From Ureibacillus chungkukjangi (GTDB taxonomy: Bacteria > Bacillota > Bacilli > Bacillales_A > Planococcaceae): a stretch of DNA of 34,050 nt. The position numbers and the translations under genes were made by a program. Under the pieces are notes generated by a model. That model saw only the letters and a list, made by a program, of their open reading frames with translations, had not been told where the DNA came from and did not search any database. Positions 24,943 to 32,174 of the stretch are shown here, in pieces (positions within the stretch are counted from its first letter, which is position 1; the number at the start of each line of letters is the position of its first letter). The stretch covers positions 1-34,050 of the forward strand of contig NZ_QJTJ01000030.1 of NCBI RefSeq assembly GCF_003217295.1, read 5' to 3'.

Positions 24943-25526
24943 GAGTTAAGCTCCTTTCGATTTTGCAGACAATCGATTGTTTCAGTTTCAGTAATTAATA
25001 AGTCTACTGGTATATCAAAGCTTTCCTTAGGGACATCATCAATCACTTGTAAATTGAAGGCTAGTGAAATCAACATTCCATCAAATCGACTCAGATATCG
25101 GTCATAATAGCCTCCGCCATAACCTATTCGATACCCTTTCTTATCAAAGACGATTCCTGGCACGATGATACAGTCTATTTCCTCTGGATGTACAAGCTGT
25201 GTACATTCGGGGTTCGGTTCCTGTAAATCCATATATACGTTTTCAAGCTGATTAAAATGCTCTATTTCATAGAATTTCATAGAGCGATCCTTCGAATTGC
25301 ACTTTGGCACTACTACTTTTTTTTTAAGCTGCCAAAGAGATTCAATAATCTTTTTCGTATCAACCTCTTGTTTATTGGATATCGTGATAGCAATCGTCTT
25401 TCCTTTTATAATAGAAGGCTCTCTAAACAAAAGCTTTTTAATATTTAGAGATGAAAGTTCATATTGCTCAGCGTCCATTTTTTGTAAGGAGTGTCTAACT
25501 TGAGTTCTTAGTAGCTTTTTATCCAA
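24939..25526 (-). CDS. yqgN: 5-formyltetrahydrofolate cyclo-ligase
   Basis: 195 residues. It converts 5-formyl- to 5,10-methenyl-tetrahydrofolate using ATP. The substrate/ATP-site segment PGIVFDKKGYRIGYGGGYYDRYL is intact, as is the N-terminal basic start MDKKLLRTQVRHSL. It lies between rpmG and yqgQ, the order known in Bacillus. It recycles a folate by-product of serine/glycine metabolism, which links it loosely to the gcv system in this window. Confidence 0.92.
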   Translation of the reverse strand: MDKKLLRTQVRHSLQKMDAEQYELSSLNIKKLLFREPSIIKGKTIAITISNKQEVDTKKIIESLWQLKKKVVVPKCNSKDRSMKFYEIEHFNQLENVYMDLQEPNPECTQLVHPEEIDCIIVPGIVFDKKGYRIGYGGGYYDRYLSRFDGMLISLAFNLQVIDDVPKESFDIPVDLLITETETIDCLQNRKELNS

Positions 25527-25571
25527 TTTAAATCATCCCTTTAGACATTGATTTGTTCCTATAATTAAAAA

Positions 25572-25595
25572 GCCAAAACCACAAGTGGTTTTGGC
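25572..25595 (-). terminator. rpmG terminator
   Basis: GCCAAAACCAC / GTGGTTTTGGC, an 11-bp perfect stem, followed on the minus strand by TTTTT. Confidence 0.9.
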
Positions 25596-25603
25596 AATAA
25601 TGC

Positions 25604-25753
25604 TTACTTTGTTTCACGGTGAAGAGTGTATTTCTTCTCGCGAGAGCAATATTTTTTAAGTTCAAGACGCTCTGGATTGTTACGTTTGTTCTTTTTAGAA
25701 ATGTAGTTACGTTCGCCACAATCTGTGCAAGCTAAAGTAATGTTTACGCGCAT
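25604..25753 (-). CDS. rpmG: 50S ribosomal protein L33
   Basis: 49 residues beginning [20 protein letters not shown] and ending TLHRETK. It is a classic L33 of the large ribosomal subunit. It has CTDC and one later cysteine (KKYCS), so the second CxxC zinc pair is incomplete, as in the zinc-independent or reduced form of L33. The ATG follows GGGAGGG. It ends in a strong terminator and is probably expressed alone. Confidence 0.95.
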   Translation of the reverse strand: MRVNITLACTDCGERNYISKKNKRNNPERLELKKYCSREKKYTLHRETK

Positions 25754-25913
25754 TATTAACCCTCCCACTCTATATCAAGACTTGTATCATTTGAGCATGA
25801 TTTATACGACTAAATCATTATAACATAAACTGAAAAAAAATCTAGCATGATTTATAATTAACTTTTACTATGGTAAAATAACCTAAAATGCGATTATTAA
25901 CGGAGGAAATATA

Positions 25914-26339
25914 GTGGAATTTTCAATAATTTTAATGATCATCGGAATCCTTTGTATCGTTGTATCATTTTTCCTAAGAGATTCTTCAAAAAAATTAGAG
26001 CAGGATATCGAAGACCTCTCGATTAGTATCTATCAAGAAACAAATTCGCTTAAAAAGCGATTAAAAATTATAGAAGAAGAGCTGTTGTTGGAATCTAATT
26101 TTACTGTTAAACCAAAGGCAACAAATAAAAGCTCAATACAGGCCTATAAGCAAGCAGCACAAGTCGCACAGTCAAAACAAGTAAATCCAGCTAATAACAC
26201 CCAACAAATCAACGAAATACTTATAAGTCAAGTCATCCAGTTAAACAAACAGGGATATCCTGTTGACGAAATAAGTAAAATGTCTACATTGTCAAAGGAA
26301 CAAATTCTTTCGATTTTAAATAACGGAGGCAACCGATGA
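25914..26339 (+). CDS. Membrane-anchored coiled-coil protein, DUF6115/SwrB-like
   Basis: 141 residues from GTG 25914 (SD GGAGG). One N-terminal helix (3-21), a coiled-coil (about 26-60), a polar linker, and a C-terminal helix-turn-helix-like segment QLNKQGYPVDEISKMSTLSKEQIL. This layout resembles SwrB/YlxL and DUF6115 proteins of Bacillales, whose C-terminal end has the same form. The function is unknown; SwrB itself helps flagellar assembly, but no motility genes are nearby. The stop overlaps the start of the next gene (ATGA). Confidence 0.6.
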   Translation: MEFSIILMIIGILCIVVSFFLRDSSKKLEQDIEDLSISIYQETNSLKKRLKIIEEELLLESNFTVKPKATNKSSIQAYKQAAQVAQSKQVNPANNTQQINEILISQVIQLNKQGYPVDEISKMSTLSKEQILSILNNGGNR

Positions 26340-26851
26340 AAAAATCTTCATTACGTTCCTTTGGCATTGCTTGTTTCGTAATCGGCTTGCTAATTACTTT
26401 CTCAGAAAAAGTTAATATTCCTTTCATTTCTTCTTCAGAAACGAAAGCTGAAGAACAGTATAAAAGTAAAATCTCACAATTAGAACAACAGCTACAGGAT
26501 GCAAACGAACAAATTACAGGACTAGAACAAACAGAGCCGACAAATGAGGCAGTAGCAGAAGACAAGCCTTCTGAAGAACAAAAAACTGAATCAGAAGAAA
26601 AGCCAGTAGCTAGTGATCCTGAGGTAAAAGACGAAACAGTGACAGATACGCTTTACGTTTATGCTGGCTTAACTCCTGCAGAGGTTGCTCAAAAATTAAA
26701 AGACATGAACATTATTAAAAATAGTGTTGAAATGGAGCTGTTTTTGGCTCAGCCTGAATACGCAACAACCATTCAAAAAGGACAATTCGAGTTAAATTCT
26801 TCTATGTCTGTAGAAGAAATCGCCAATATTATTACAGGAAAATTACGATAA
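26336..26851 (+). CDS. MltG/YceG N-terminal-domain protein lacking the catalytic part
   Basis: 171 residues: one helix (about 8-25), a coiled-coil stretch with SQLEQQLQDANEQ (about 42-65), an acidic Glu/Pro/Lys linker (66-105), and a C-terminal LysM-like domain (YVYAGLTPAEVAQKLKDMNIIKN ... GQFELNSSMSVEEIANIITG). The last part matches the substrate-binding subdomain of the murein transglycosylase MltG/YceG, but the lytic domain with its catalytic Glu is absent. A cell-wall-binding or regulatory role is inference. Coupled to the upstream membrane protein; terminator follows. Confidence 0.7.
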   Translation: MKKSSLRSFGIACFVIGLLITFSEKVNIPFISSSETKAEEQYKSKISQLEQQLQDANEQITGLEQTEPTNEAVAEDKPSEEQKTESEEKPVASDPEVKDETVTDTLYVYAGLTPAEVAQKLKDMNIIKNSVEMELFLAQPEYATTIQKGQFELNSSMSVEEIANIITGKLR

Positions 26852-26860
26852 GCGAGCTGT

Positions 26861-26897
26861 AAGGGAAGTCTATTTCACATATGGACTTCCCTTTTTC
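26861..26897 (+). terminator. Terminator after the LysM-domain gene
   Basis: AAGGGAAGTC (26861-26870) / GACTTCCCTT (26884-26893), then TTTC. Confidence 0.85.
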
Positions 26898-26907
26898 TAT
26901 TGCAGGC

Positions 26908-27807
26908 TCAATCTCTCTTACCTAACTTTGTTGTTTGAAAAAATGTTCGTATATAGTCTTCAAGTAGCTTAGTAGCCGCGCTCTTAAAATGCTTATTTAT
27001 ATAAGCTAAACCAATCTCTCGTCTACAGTTTGGTGCATTAACCTTTAGCAGCTGAATTTGATATTGCTCAAGTCCCTTTATATAAGGAATAAGCGATACA
27101 CCAAGTCCACTTTCCACTAAGCCTGTGATGGTATGAACCTCTTCACCCTCAAAGGCTACATTTAACTGGTAGCCTTCTTGTTTATATAAATCGTCAACGG
27201 ATTTACGTAATGTATTTCCTTGTTTAATCGAGATAAATGGTTCACCAGCAAAATCCTTAAGGCTAACTTCATTAGCACTCGCAAGAGGATGGCTTTTTGG
27301 CACAATGAGAAATAATTCCTCCTCCCAAAGCTTCTCCCAAACCAAATCCTTATGTGTATCTAGGGAAGAAATTAAACATAAATCGAGTTCCCCCACCTCT
27401 AGCTTCTGCAAAATCGTACTTGAATTACTTTGAGTCAATTGAATTTTAAGCTGTGGATAGTCTTTTTGTACTCGAGCCATTAATTGAGGAATTACTTCGA
27501 GTCCAAGTGTATGCATAAATCCTATAGAGACTACACCTTGTCCAGGAGAAACAAGATTTAGGAGGTCTTCTTTTGCCATTTCATAATCCTTCAACAGGTT
27601 TTCAGACCGTTCTAAAAAAAATTGTCCATAACGATTCAATTTAATGGAGCGACCATTTCTCTCAAACAAAGTAACCCCCAAGCTTTCCTCTAATAATGAA
27701 ATGGATTTACTGAGGGCAGGTTGCGTTATATGTAAAATTTCTGCAGCACGTGACATATTTTCATATTTTGCAACCAAGACAAAATATTGAAGAGAATTAA
27801 AATCCAT
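26908..27807 (-). CDS. LysR-family transcriptional regulator
   Basis: 299 residues. The N-terminal HTH (1-60: FVLVAKYENMSRAAEILHITQPALSKSISLLEE) is typical, followed by a two-lobed ligand-binding domain. It is divergent from an MFS exporter plus peroxidase and likely regulates them; pairs such as yybE/yybF in B. subtilis or ynfL/ynfM in E. coli have this arrangement. The inducer is unknown. A LysR-type dyad lies 14 bp upstream of its start. Confidence 0.9.
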   Translation of the reverse strand: MDFNSLQYFVLVAKYENMSRAAEILHITQPALSKSISLLEESLGVTLFERNGRSIKLNRYGQFFLERSENLLKDYEMAKEDLLNLVSPGQGVVSIGFMHTLGLEVIPQLMARVQKDYPQLKIQLTQSNSSTILQKLEVGELDLCLISSLDTHKDLVWEKLWEEELFLIVPKSHPLASANEVSLKDFAGEPFISIKQGNTLRKSVDDLYKQEGYQLNVAFEGEEVHTITGLVESGLGVSLIPYIKGLEQYQIQLLKVNAPNCRREIGLAYINKHFKSAATKLLEDYIRTFFQTTKLGKRD

Positions 27808-27820
27808 ATTACCCCTCTCC

Positions 27821-27841
27821 CTTATGACTAAAATTTATAAG
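27821..27841. promoter_or_regulatory. LysR-type T-N11-A operator
   Basis: CTTAT-N11-ATAAG, a perfect 5-bp dyad with the 11-bp interior expected of LysR recognition sites, in the divergent promoter region between regulator and MFS gene. Confidence 0.55.
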
Positions 27842-27937
27842 ACACATAAAAACAATGAATTATCATTATATAGCTATCTTCATTATAATAAATTAAAGTT
27901 CAAAAATATGTTAATTTTGAAAAAGAGGCGTATCAGC

Positions 27938-29173
27938 ATGAATTATTTACAAAAAGGAACGAAAGAATTTACTTTAGCTAATTTAGCCTTATTTGCTGCG
28001 GGTTTTATCACCTTTGCCAACCTTTATATTACACAGCCCTTATTTCCACAATTCACTAAAACCTTTGGTGTCTCCCCAGCTACTGCAAGTCTATCGCTCT
28101 CTCTTTCTACTGGCGTCTTATCGGTCACTCTAATTTTATTTGGCTCATTATCAGAGGCCTGGGGACGTAAACGGTTAATGACCATTTCCATTTTCGCCGC
28201 TTCAATTTTCACCATCTTACTAGCCTTTGCCCCCACCTTTGAAGCACTTTTACTATTACGTATGCTTCAAGGCTTTGTTTTTGCTGGCGTACCTGCAATA
28301 GCAATGGCATATTTGGCTGAAGAGGTAGATCCAAAGAGTCTTGGAGTTGCAATGGGTCTCTATATTAGCGGTAATTCAATAGGTGGGCTATCGGGAAGAA
28401 TCATTATGGGTACCATGACAGATTTCTTCAATTGGCAAATCGGCATGGTGTTTACAGGATTACTAAGCTTGCTTATTTGTTTATATTTTGTTTGGGCTTT
28501 ACCTGCCTCAAAGCATTTTAGCCCTCGAAAGCTCGAATTTAAAGCATTATCCAAATCTCTTTTTCATCATATAAAGGATCCAGGTTTACTTTGTCTATTC
28601 GGAATTTCATTTACCTTAATGGGTGGATTTGTCACACTTTATAATTATATAAGCTATAAATTACTTGGCGCTCCTTATCATTTAAGCAGTACCGTTGTTG
28701 GTTGGATATTTATCGTTTACCTTGTGGGAACTTTTAGCTCCACATGGTTTGGAAGTCTTTCTGACAAGTTTGGACGTCCAAAAGTATTGCTCACTGGGAT
28801 TGCTATCATGTTTACAGGAGCTCTACTGACGTTACCTATCAACCTTGTTATTAAAATTGCCGGGATTGTCATCTTTACTTTTGGTTTTTTTGGTTCACAT
28901 TCCATTGCAAGCGGATGGGTCAGCTTCCGGGCTACAAAGGACAGAGCACAAGCCTCTTCCCTTTATCTATTCGCCTATTATTTTGGCTCTAGTATTGGTG
29001 GAACAACAGGAGGATTCTTCTGGTCTAGATGGGGATGGAATGGCGTCATTGCATTTATAGGGGCTTGTTTAGTTACAGCCTTCACACTTGCTGTTACACT
29101 AGTGTTATTAAATGAAAAAGCAAAGAAGCGTCAAAACAGCTTCCAACTTGTAAAGAAAGAAGGATTTCAATGA
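27938..29173 (+). CDS. MFS transporter, YybF/YnfM-like
   Basis: 411 residues from ATG 27938. A longer open frame from 27824 runs through the regulatory region and lacks SD, so it is not used; AGAGG precedes the chosen ATG. Twelve helices with motif A at GSLSEAWGRKRLM and an early NLYITQPLFPQF segment typical of the YnfM-type drug/proton antiporters. The substrate is unknown; export of a toxic metabolite or oxidant is plausible given the coupled peroxidase. The stop overlaps the gpx start by 4 bp. Confidence 0.85.
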   Translation: MNYLQKGTKEFTLANLALFAAGFITFANLYITQPLFPQFTKTFGVSPATASLSLSLSTGVLSVTLILFGSLSEAWGRKRLMTISIFAASIFTILLAFAPTFEALLLLRMLQGFVFAGVPAIAMAYLAEEVDPKSLGVAMGLYISGNSIGGLSGRIIMGTMTDFFNWQIGMVFTGLLSLLICLYFVWALPASKHFSPRKLEFKALSKSLFHHIKDPGLLCLFGISFTLMGGFVTLYNYISYKLLGAPYHLSSTVVGWIFIVYLVGTFSSTWFGSLSDKFGRPKVLLTGIAIMFTGALLTLPINLVIKIAGIVIFTFGFFGSHSIASGWVSFRATKDRAQASSLYLFAYYFGSSIGGTTGGFFWSRWGWNGVIAFIGACLVTAFTLAVTLVLLNEKAKKRQNSFQLVKKEGFQ

Positions 29174-29640
29174 CTATTTATAACTTTGAAGTAACAAACG
29201 ACGAAGGAATTCCCTATACACTAAACAAATACGAAGGCAAACTCTTGCTTATTGTAAACACTGCCACTAAATGCGGACTCGCTGGTCAGTTTAATGAATT
29301 GGAAGAGCTTTATAAAAATTATCATGAAAAAGGATTTGAAATACTCGGCTTTCCTTCTGATCAGTTTAAACAAGAGTTAAGTTCTGGTACAGAAGCTGCT
29401 GAGGCCTGCCGACTTACATATGGAGTCTCCTTCCCTATGCATGAGCTTGTTAAGGTAAATGGAGAAAACGCCCATCCCTTATTTAAATATTTAACGGAGG
29501 AAACGAAAGGTATTTTGGGTAGTAAAGTAAAATGGAATTTCACCAAATTTTTAGTCGATCGCAATGGCAATGTCGTTAAACGCTTCGCCCCAACAGACAA
29601 ACCTTCAAAATTCGAAAGTGAAATAGCAAAGTATCTATAA
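29170..29640 (+). CDS. Glutathione peroxidase-family thiol peroxidase
   Basis: 156 residues, normal length. Family blocks LLIVNTATKCGL (peroxidatic Cys35 region), GFPSDQF with the conserved Gln-like position, and KWNFTKFLVD with Trp-Asn of the catalytic tetrad are present. The active residue is cysteine, not selenocysteine. In Firmicutes such enzymes usually use thioredoxin or bacillithiol. It has coupled translation with the MFS gene (ATGA). Confidence 0.92.
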   Translation: MTIYNFEVTNDEGIPYTLNKYEGKLLLIVNTATKCGLAGQFNELEELYKNYHEKGFEILGFPSDQFKQELSSGTEAAEACRLTYGVSFPMHELVKVNGENAHPLFKYLTEETKGILGSKVKWNFTKFLVDRNGNVVKRFAPTDKPSKFESEIAKYL

Positions 29641-29650
29641 TAGAAAGCAA

Positions 29651-29679
29651 AAGGACGCAGCAGTATAGCGTCCTTTTTT
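29651..29679 (+). terminator. Terminator of the MFS-peroxidase operon
   Basis: AAGGACGC (29651-29658) / GCGTCCTT (29668-29675), then TTTT. Confidence 0.88.
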
Positions 29680-29733
29680 GCAGCATATAAAAAATTTTTT
29701 GTTCAATGAAATGTAATGTATCACATCTGACAT

Positions 29734-30603
29734 TCACCACATTGGTTCATCCTCTTTAGAATAACGAGTTGTGAAATTATTAATATAAAAATTAAAAAAT
29801 AAACCAACAAGGATAAACGAAAATCCTATTACTGGAAAAGGGATTCCTAAAAATCCTAATGCATAATGACTAACAAAAGGCATCCAAACGAATATAATGG
29901 CTTTATTCCTAGAGGCTTTAGTTTGAAAAATATTTTCTTCACAGTGAATGCATTTTAAACGGTACGGAGCCCATGTTATTTTGTAAAGATCTTTACGTGA
30001 AAAGAGATGACCACAGTGAGGACAGCTGGACCTGTTTAAGTCCCTAATGGACCATAATAAAACTAAATAATTTAACAGAAAAACAAAAAACACAGTTAAA
30101 TATTTGATACTAGCCAATGATGAAAAAACTATTCCCATTCCAATAACAACGCACAAGAAACTCTGGATTAGAATACTGTTTTGCCTAGTTGGTAATAGTT
30201 TTGCCAAAACCCTAGCAACAAATGTCTTTTCCCATCTCCTCGTCTTCTTCATAACGGCAAAAAATAGAAGTACCACGATTATTTCTAAAATAATTGCCCC
30301 AACTATCCAGTAAAACTTCTCAGAGGACAGTAGCTCAAAAATATTAATATCATTATTTATTTCTTCTGGAGAAGACATTGTTAGATCTAGCGGGTTATAT
30401 TGAATCATTAGTAATAGGAAGAAAGCTGCACCTAATACAAATGATGTAAGCACCGTTGGGTAAATCCAATTCCTCTTCGCTTCTGATACATCACGTTGAG
30501 AGCTTACCTTATCCAGCAAATCTTCCTTCATTTTTGGAGATAGGTTGATGCTTGATTCAAGCTCGCTTTTCCAGCTTCCCTTAAAATCTTTCTGAGTTTT
30601 CAT
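29734..30603 (-). CDS. Putative anti-sigma membrane protein with zinc ribbon
   Basis: 289 residues. The cytoplasmic N-terminus (1-44, SELESSINLSPKMKEDLLDKV) is followed by about six helices (47-66, 97-118, 144-163, 166-184, 237-255 and 257-276). Between the fourth and fifth lies a ribbon with CPHC (194-197) and CIHC (218-221), similar to the TIGR04104 zinc-finger-like segments of Bacillales membrane proteins. It immediately follows an ECF sigma gene whose original frame overlaps it by 23 bp, so an anti-sigma role is inferred from context; no classic anti-sigma domain is obvious. Confidence 0.55.
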   Translation of the reverse strand: MKTQKDFKGSWKSELESSINLSPKMKEDLLDKVSSQRDVSEAKRNWIYPTVLTSFVLGAAFFLLLMIQYNPLDLTMSSPEEINNDINIFELLSSEKFYWIVGAIILEIIVVLLFFAVMKKTRRWEKTFVARVLAKLLPTRQNSILIQSFLCVVIGMGIVFSSLASIKYLTVFFVFLLNYLVLLWSIRDLNRSSCPHCGHLFSRKDLYKITWAPYRLKCIHCEENIFQTKASRNKAIIFVWMPFVSHYALGFLGIPFPVIGFSFILVGLFFNFYINNFTTRYSKEDEPMW

Positions 30604-31132
30604 CGACTAGCACCTCCCATTCATAGTTTTGAAGCTTCTCTCTTAGCTCAGCTCTAGCCTTCTGCAATCTGGATTTTATAGTGGATTAGGGAACACCAAG
30701 AATCTCTGAAATTTTCTTTGTAGTATGTTCAGCATAGTAGTACAAGAAAATAGCCTCACGAAGCTTTACCTTTAAAGTAAATACTGCACTCGTTATTTCC
30801 GTCTTCTCTTCCTCTTCAATTACGCTTTTTTCTATACTCTTTGTTCTTTCTTTTATAAAAATTTTTTCTAATACAAGCTCCCTTTTATTTTTCCAGCTCC
30901 TTAAATAATCATAACTGCGGTTAATCGTCATTTTTGTTAAGTAGGTTTTAAGAGAAGCATCTCCCCTAAACTGACTTTGTTTCCTGTAGTATGAAAAAAG
31001 GACATCCTGAAGGATTTCCTGTGCAATTCGTTCATCCCTAACATATGTATAAGCTATACGGAGCAAATAATCGCCGTATTGATCAATTATTTCTTTTAAA
31101 TGTTGTTGCAAACTGTTCCCCCCTCCTCTCAT
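30581..31132 (-). pseudogene. ECF sigma factor interrupted by an in-frame stop
   Basis: The open part encodes region 2 (LLRIAYTYVRDERIAQEILQDVLFSYY), the DNA-melting segment (RGDASLKTYLTKMTINRSYDYLRSW) and the start of region 4 (AIFLYYYAEHTTKKISEILGVP). It then meets TAA at 30686-30688. The same frame continues with STIKSRLQKARAELREKL, exactly the rest of the sigma-4 helix-turn-helix, down to a stop at 30581. One base change (from CAA or GAA) explains the break, so without suppression the product cannot recognise -35 elements. SD GGAGGGGGG lies before TTG 31111, which may be the true start rather than ATG 31132. Confidence 0.85.
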
Positions 31133-31163
31133 TAATTAGACGTTGATAAATTAATTTTAGACG

Positions 31164-31195
31164 AAAAAAAGCACACAAATTTATAAAATGTGTGC
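31164..31195 (-). terminator. Terminator after the DUF5071-like gene
   Basis: GCACACA (31171-31177) / TGTGTGC (31189-31195); on the minus strand a run of seven T follows. Confidence 0.8.
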
Positions 31196-31206
31196 TGCAG
31201 TATGAT

Positions 31207-31563
31207 TTAGATAAAATTATTTAAAACCGATAAAGCTTTTTCATCAAGATTAGCTGACTTTTCTTCAATTGTAGGAGCATGTGCGATTCTTTGCAATTGT
31301 TCCTCTAGAGCGATTTTCACGAAAAAAGGTAGCTGTGGCACAAGAAAATCCAGGCACCATTCCTTCATACTAATATCCTTTTCCGCTGATTCGAACACTT
31401 CAAAAATAAATGGAGTAATCTCGTTAGGAAATTTAATCAATAGCTTCGCCAAGTCTTGTGTTTTCACTAATTTATTTTCATTTAACAATTGAACTATTAG
31501 TGGGACTTCATTTTGCAGTTGTTCATTAGTTAATCCTAAAAAGTAAGTTTCTGTTTTTTCCAA
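31207..31563 (-). CDS. Helical-repeat protein, DUF5071-like
   Basis: 118 residues, all helical with repeated hydrophobic patterns (VPLIVQLLNENKLVKTQDLAKLL, then ITPFIFEVFES and KEWCLDFLVPQLP), resembling short HEAT-repeat proteins of the DUF5071 type. I do not recognise a defined function. It is 26 bp after trpG on the same strand, so it can be read from the trp promoter; a terminator follows. Confidence 0.5.
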   Translation of the reverse strand: MEKTETYFLGLTNEQLQNEVPLIVQLLNENKLVKTQDLAKLLIKFPNEITPFIFEVFESAEKDISMKEWCLDFLVPQLPFFVKIALEEQLQRIAHAPTIEEKSANLDEKALSVLNNFI

Positions 31564-31589
31564 TAGTCTGCTCCTCTCCAGGTAACCTA

Positions 31590-32174
31590 TTAAACTTTTA
31601 GTAGATCAATTTGTTTCAGAAAAGATTCAATCATTCTCGTACCTGCTTCTGTACCAATTGACTCAGGGTGAAATTGCAAGCCGAATACTGGGAAGTTTCT
31701 ATGTTGAATAGCCATGATTTCTCGATCATCCCTCGAAATTGCCATTACCTCTAAATCTGCTGATAAATTACTTGGCTCAATAACTAATGAATGGTAGCGC
31801 ATGACTTCTATTTCACCCTCCAAGGACTCAAACAATCCACATTTTTTATAGTCTAAAATAGACAGTTTACCATGCATTATGTTCTTTGCTCTTACAATCT
31901 TACAACCAAATGCTTCCCCGATTGACTGGTGCCCAAGACAAATTCCTAAAATCGGTATTTCTTTATATAATTCTCTTACAATCTCTACTGTCATCCCAGC
32001 CTCTGAGGGTGTTCCAGGACCAGGTGATAATACAATCGCTTTGGGATTCAAATTCCTGATTTCTTCTATTGTTATAGCATCGTTTCGAACAACTTTTACC
32101 TCCTGATTCAGTTTGGAAATTTGTTGATATAGATTATAGGTAAATGAATCGTAATTATCTATTAGTAAGATCAT
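31590..32174 (-). CDS. trpG: Anthranilate synthase glutamine amidotransferase component
   Basis: 194 residues, a class I glutaminase. The nucleophile is in GICLGHQSIGEAFG (about Cys79) and the His/Glu pair in FHPESIGTEAG. It supplies ammonia to TrpE for anthranilate formation. In many Bacillales one such protein (PabA/TrpG) serves both anthranilate and 4-aminodeoxychorismate synthesis, so a dual role is possible. Its ATG overlaps the trpE stop by 4 bp. Confidence 0.9.
   Translation of the reverse strand: MILLIDNYDSFTYNLYQQISKLNQEVKVVRNDAITIEEIRNLNPKAIVLSPGPGTPSEAGMTVEIVRELYKEIPILGICLGHQSIGEAFGCKIVRAKNIMHGKLSILDYKKCGLFESLEGEIEVMRYHSLVIEPSNLSADLEVMAISRDDREIMAIQHRNFPVFGLQFHPESIGTEAGTRMIESFLKQIDLLKV

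Noticed and set aside
25528-25719. 63-residue minus-strand reading frame over the L33 gene
   Set aside because: It is an out-of-frame shadow of rpmG and its terminator; the real protein is the 49-residue L33 at 25604-25753.
30686-30688. Programmed read-through of the sigma factor stop codon
   Set aside because: There is no selenocysteine or pyrrolysine context (the codon is TAA) and no recoding structure evident; a simple nonsense mutation or sequencing error is more likely.
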